Assembly (NCBI RefSeq): GCF_030151385.1
Contig: NZ_JASLDS010000072.1
Span: 1 to 64,000 of the forward strand
Length of the DNA stretch: 64,000 nt
Origin: Soonwooa sp.
GTDB taxonomy: Bacteria > Bacteroidota > Bacteroidia > Flavobacteriales > Weeksellaceae
Direction: 5' to 3'
The position numbers and the translations under genes are program-made. The notes under the pieces were generated by a model. The model did no database searches, was not told the DNA's origin, and saw only the letters and a program-made list of their open reading frames with translations. Each line of letters opens with the position of its first letter. Positions within the stretch are counted from its first letter, which is position 1. This document shows positions 60,949 through 64,000 of this stretch, piece by piece.

Positions 60949-61635
60949 ATGAAGAATATAAAAACAATCGCTTTTGATGCTGATGACACACTTTGGGTAA
61001 ACGAAACTTACTTTCACGAAGCTGAAAATGAGTTTTGCGATTTTCTAAAAGATTATGCGACGAAGGAAGAAATTTCTGCGGAATTGTTTAAAACAGAAAT
61101 GAAGAATTTGCCGCTTTATGGCTACGGAATTAAGGGTTTTGTGCTTTGCATGATTGAAACAGCAAACAAGTTGAGTCAACAAAAAATGGATTCGGCTCAC
61201 CTTGATAAAATTATTCAATTGGGACATTCGCTTTTGGAAAAACCAATCGAATTGTTGGATGGCGTTTCGGAAACTTTGGAGAATTTATCTGGAAAATATC
61301 AATTGATTTTGGCAACGAAAGGCGACCTTTTGGATCAAGAAAGGAAATTGAAAAAGTCTGGATTGGAAGATTATTTTCATCACGTTGAAATTATGAGCGA
61401 CAAGAAAAAATCGGATTATCAGAAATTATTATCAAGGTTAGATACCAATTCGGAAGATTTTTTAATGCTGGGGAATTCCGTTAAATCTGATATTTTACCC
61501 GTTTTAGAAATTGGTGGATATTCGGCTTACATTCCTTTTCATGTTACTTGGGCACACGAGCAATCTGAAAAAGTGGAGCACGAACGTTTTGTGGAACTGA
61601 CGAAAATTAATGAAATTCTAAATTATTTAAACTAA
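60949..61635 (+). CDS. HAD-superfamily hydrolase
   Basis: A 228-aa protein. Motif I FDADDTLW with nucleophile D10 and acid D12; motif II region LILATKG; motif III/IV in LMLGNSVKSDILPVLEIGG. The helical cap lies between about 17 and 90. A phosphatase of small metabolites; substrate unknown. The CAT-like gene begins 4 bp after its stop. Confidence 0.88.
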   Translation: MKNIKTIAFDADDTLWVNETYFHEAENEFCDFLKDYATKEEISAELFKTEMKNLPLYGYGIKGFVLCMIETANKLSQQKMDSAHLDKIIQLGHSLLEKPIELLDGVSETLENLSGKYQLILATKGDLLDQERKLKKSGLEDYFHHVEIMSDKKKSDYQKLLSRLDTNSEDFLMLGNSVKSDILPVLEIGGYSAYIPFHVTWAHEQSEKVEHERFVELTKINEILNYLN

Positions 61636-61639
61636 AATA

Positions 61640-62269
61640 ATGCAACAAATTATAGATATTGAAACTTGGATTCGAAAAGACCATTTTCGATTTTTCACAC
61701 AGTTTGAAGAGCCTTTCTTTGGCGTAACCATAACTATGGATTTTACAAAAGCCTATGAAAATGCAAAAAAAAATAATAAATCTTTGTTCTTGCATTACCT
61801 TTATCGCGCTTTGAAAGCTGCAAATCAAGTAGAAAATTTTAGATATAGAATTGTTGACAATCAAGTTGTTTTATTCGATGTCATTAATGCGTCACCAACG
61901 ATTAACAGAGAAAACGGAACCTTTGGATTCTCCTATTTTGATTTTGATGAAGACGAACAAGTTTTCATTGAAAAAGCAAAACAAGAAATTGAGAAAGTTC
62001 AAAACGAAACTTCGTTAATTCCAGCAGTTTCGGGAGAAAACATTATTCACTTTTCGTCACTTCCTTGGTTGAATTTCACTTCACTTTCGCATGCAAGAAG
62101 TTTTAGTTTTCCAGATAGCGCACCAAAAATTTCGTTTGGAAAAATTTATGACGAGGGTGATTCTAAGAAAATGTCGGTTTCCATTCATGTTCATCATGCT
62201 TTGATGGATGGTTTGCACGTTTCGCAGTTTGTGGATGCTTTTCAGAAGTTGTTGGATGAGGAAGTGTAA
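61640..62269 (+). CDS. chloramphenicol acetyltransferase-like protein
   Basis: A 209-aa protein of the CAT fold. HVHHALMDGLHVSQF (about 183-197) holds the HHxxxDG motif with the catalytic second histidine (H186). FFTQFEEPFFGVTITMDFT and the SLPWLNFTSLSHA block are the family's other signatures. Chromosomal CAT-like proteins often acetylate unknown alcohols; resistance to chloramphenicol cannot be concluded. Operon partner of the HAD gene. Confidence 0.85.
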   Translation: MQQIIDIETWIRKDHFRFFTQFEEPFFGVTITMDFTKAYENAKKNNKSLFLHYLYRALKAANQVENFRYRIVDNQVVLFDVINASPTINRENGTFGFSYFDFDEDEQVFIEKAKQEIEKVQNETSLIPAVSGENIIHFSSLPWLNFTSLSHARSFSFPDSAPKISFGKIYDEGDSKKMSVSIHVHHALMDGLHVSQFVDAFQKLLDEEV

Positions 62270-62344
62270 ATTTTTGACTTTTTGCTAAGAACACGTAAAT
62301 TGTCATTTTGTTATTCAACTTTATAGAAAGCGAAAATCTTAACT

Positions 62345-63160
62345 TTGAAAAAAATAAAAGTACAAGTGAAAAAACAATTTTTGTCATTAGTTTTCGTAGC
62401 ATTAATCTCTCATCCTTTTTTTGGACAAACATTACCCGATCTGATCCCTTTTTTGAAAGGCAAGAAATTTGGGTATGTGGATGCCAGCGGCAAAATGATT
62501 ATTCAACCGAAGTTCAATAATGCTTATCCATTTGGCTATTCACATGATTATTCCACATATCCTGGTTTTGCTTTGGTTCAGATAGGAAAAACTATGTTCT
62601 TGGTTGATAAGAATGCTAATCTTATGAAAGAATCTGACTTTTCGAAGAAAAATGAATCGCCTTATCTTCCACCTCCTCAAGTCGAAGAATTACGTCTATT
62701 TTCCTATGAAATTTTCGAAAAAGATGGTAAGAAAGGAATCCAAGATGAAAACAAAAACATTATTTTGGAAGCAATTTATTCAGAGATTGATTTGCATAGT
62801 TTTAGGGATTCCTATTATGATGAAGCATCTAAAACTATAAGAAAACCGACTTTTGCGATTACGAGAAAAGACGACAAAGAAGTCATGGTGCGCGTGGACA
62901 AATTGAAAATTTATGATGATATTTTTCTGTCTTCATTTAGCGAAAATTCTAATCATATGATTGTGTGGGTAGCAAAAGATGGAAAAACTATTAATAATGG
63001 GGTTTTGCTGGAAGATCGTTTAATTCTTGTTGATCCTAAATTTACGAGAATTCATAAGTACTACGAAGATTCTGGTCTAATGAATGTTGATCAGGTTGTT
63101 GGTGAACATCCAGTTAGTTTTTATATCGATAGTACTGGGAAATCTTATTTTCAACCTTAA
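62345..63160 (+). CDS. secreted WG-repeat protein
   Basis: A 271-aa protein starting at a TTG (62345), since no ATG occurs before the signal peptide. Signal peptide about 1-27 (SLVFVALISHPFFGQ). WG-repeat units follow, e.g. KKFGYVDASGKMIIQPKFNNAYPF, split at about 39-62, and GKKGIQDENKNIILEAIYSEI (about 127-147). WG-repeat proteins are periplasmic or surface proteins of unknown function. 13 bp before the lipoprotein gene. Confidence 0.75.
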   Translation: MKKIKVQVKKQFLSLVFVALISHPFFGQTLPDLIPFLKGKKFGYVDASGKMIIQPKFNNAYPFGYSHDYSTYPGFALVQIGKTMFLVDKNANLMKESDFSKKNESPYLPPPQVEELRLFSYEIFEKDGKKGIQDENKNIILEAIYSEIDLHSFRDSYYDEASKTIRKPTFAITRKDDKEVMVRVDKLKIYDDIFLSSFSENSNHMIVWVAKDGKTINNGVLLEDRLILVDPKFTRIHKYYEDSGLMNVDQVVGEHPVSFYIDSTGKSYFQP

Positions 63161-63173
63161 TCTTTCAAAGTTT

Positions 63174-63842
63174 ATGAATATGAAAAAGAGACTATTTCTA
63201 AATCTTCTTGGAAGCGCAATGCTTTTGTTGATGTTTAACTGCAAAAGCAAGCAAGGTTCGGCTGTACTCAAAATTGATTCAGGAATAAAAGAAGAAGCGC
63301 TTAAAAATATAAGCACTAAGAATGAACCCACGATTTATTCGATGGATTCTATTTATGAAAGCACGTATATGGCAAAAAATATGGCTGCTGATACTATTGT
63401 TTTCGATAATTTGGATAACCTTTATCAAAAAAAGAACTTCATGTGTAATCATTACTATGATAATGATACATTAGTTATTCGTGGTGGTTTTGGCGCTCGT
63501 TTCCAAATGTATGGTTTTATAGCAAAAGTATTTCCCGATCAACGATCAGAAGTAAAACTCCGATTGTATTGGCCTTATCCTTCGTATTTTAAAACACTGG
63601 ATCAAGAATATGCAAAAAGTGAAGTTATAGTTTCGACCAAAGAAAGTCAATTAACTTTAAGTAATCTACCAAAATCAAAAAATGATCGAAAACATATTTA
63701 TGGCTTAGTTCAGTTTATAAGTGATCCATATTATGTTGAAATGAAGGATCCTAAAACGCAGAAAATGTATAAAGAAAAGAATAATTTCGAGTTTAAGATT
63801 TATTTTGATAGTCGATATTTTGATGACTCAAAACTGGAATGA
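63174..63842 (+). CDS. hypothetical lipoprotein
   Basis: A protein of 222 aa from the ATG at 63174; the ATG at 63180 is also possible. The frame also extends upstream inside the WG gene, which I reject. The lipobox is LLMFNC (Cys near residue 21), followed by a KSKQGS linker. The rest is a beta-rich soluble domain that I do not recognise. Probably cotranscribed with the WG-repeat gene and anchored in the envelope. Confidence 0.7.
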   Translation: MNMKKRLFLNLLGSAMLLLMFNCKSKQGSAVLKIDSGIKEEALKNISTKNEPTIYSMDSIYESTYMAKNMAADTIVFDNLDNLYQKKNFMCNHYYDNDTLVIRGGFGARFQMYGFIAKVFPDQRSEVKLRLYWPYPSYFKTLDQEYAKSEVIVSTKESQLTLSNLPKSKNDRKHIYGLVQFISDPYYVEMKDPKTQKMYKEKNNFEFKIYFDSRYFDDSKLE

Positions 63843-63929
63843 TTCGAAGTGATTTAATCTAATGCTGTTTTGAAATGGACGAATTTTCTAATAATCGTTA
63901 ATGTCTTTTAAAGTCCTATCAAAAAAAAT

Positions 63930-64000
63930 ATGATCAATCTTTTAGAACAACATTATAGATTGTTTGCGTATTGGAAGCATCCACGCCTTCAAAATCAACT
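63930..64000 (+). CDS. start of a gene cut by the window end (uncertain)
   Basis: An ATG at 63930 after an A-rich tract opens 23 codons (MINLLEQHYRLFAYWKHPRL) and runs off the window. Too short to identify. It may also be an internal part of nothing; confidence is low. Confidence 0.3.
   Translation, partial: MINLLEQHYRLFAYWKHPRLQNQ

Noticed and set aside
61640..62269. Functional chloramphenicol resistance
   Set aside because: CAT fold and HHxxxDG are present, but chromosomal CAT-like proteins without drug activity are common and no resistance context is seen.

Overview
The window looks like chromosomal DNA from a flavobacterium of the Chryseobacterium/Weeksellaceae kind. Supporting signs are the low GC content, repeated -10 boxes of the Bacteroidota form TAnnTTTG, AT-rich poorly defined ribosome sites, a five-helix cytochrome b subunit of succinate dehydrogenase next to sdhA and sdhB, and families common in that phylum (DUF4199, GDCCVxC, DUF6428, WG-repeat and YXWGXW proteins). 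The genus is an inference from family content, not from a marker gene. I see no rRNA, phage, transposase, CRISPR array or replication origin. There is one tRNA-like gene.

Layout. 1-1965: a frameshifted NimT/CynX-type exporter diverges from an AraC regulator. 2041-6861 (minus): RNA-repair block of rtcB, two polymerase-beta-type nucleotidyltransferases of the RlaP family, and a repeat-containing membrane protein. 7238-13583: a secreted YXWGXW protein, a cold-shock protein with a long leader, a WYL regulator, small enzymes, a serine hydrolase and DUF4199. 14107-17453: sdhCAB. 17713-22914: hydrolase, AraC, SDR, DUF6891, nitroreductase/HxlR pair, GNAT. 23351-27733 (minus): fabF, thioesterase, lpd, tetR, DUF2867. 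27868-29045: mercury-type module (GDCCVxC, merTP, ArsR). 29208-35644: barstar, small proteins, a GntR/Fsr-type transporter pair, LysE, an MFS exporter, GNAT. 35691-40116: three regulators with an NmrA reductase and a DsbA-family oxidoreductase. 41327-43847: ars operon (arsR, DUF6428, arsenate reductase-like phosphatase, ACR3). 44556-49682: vitamin B6 block (MocR-type regulator, a tRNA-Cys-like gene, pyridoxal kinase, AAA ATPase, ATP-grasp ligase, YggS). 49760-53934: six-gene minus-strand operon. 54080-64000: exported RidA, LysR/LysE, thioesterase, ketopantoate-reductase-like enzyme, a Crp/Fnr regulon with an M1 peptidase, HAD and CAT-like proteins, a WG-repeat protein and a lipoprotein.

The theme is local control. 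Sixteen regulators sit beside small transport, redox or detoxification genes. For many of them I can point to a palindrome in the adjacent promoter: HxlR (two related 6-4-6 sites), TetR (two sites with the same core), FadR-type GntR (two copies of TCATCWGATGA), ArsR (a 16-bp site repeated in the ars operon and a 12-2-12 site at the mer module), and Crp/Fnr (a 44-bp block repeated exactly).

The most unusual arrangement is at 46.0-49.7 kb. A MocR-type regulator faces an operon whose predicted transcript starts with a tRNA-Cys-like sequence that lacks the normally invariant U33. That sequence is followed directly by a pyridoxal kinase-like protein with Glu where the catalytic Asp is expected, then an AAA ATPase, an ATP-grasp enzyme and the PLP-binding protein YggS.
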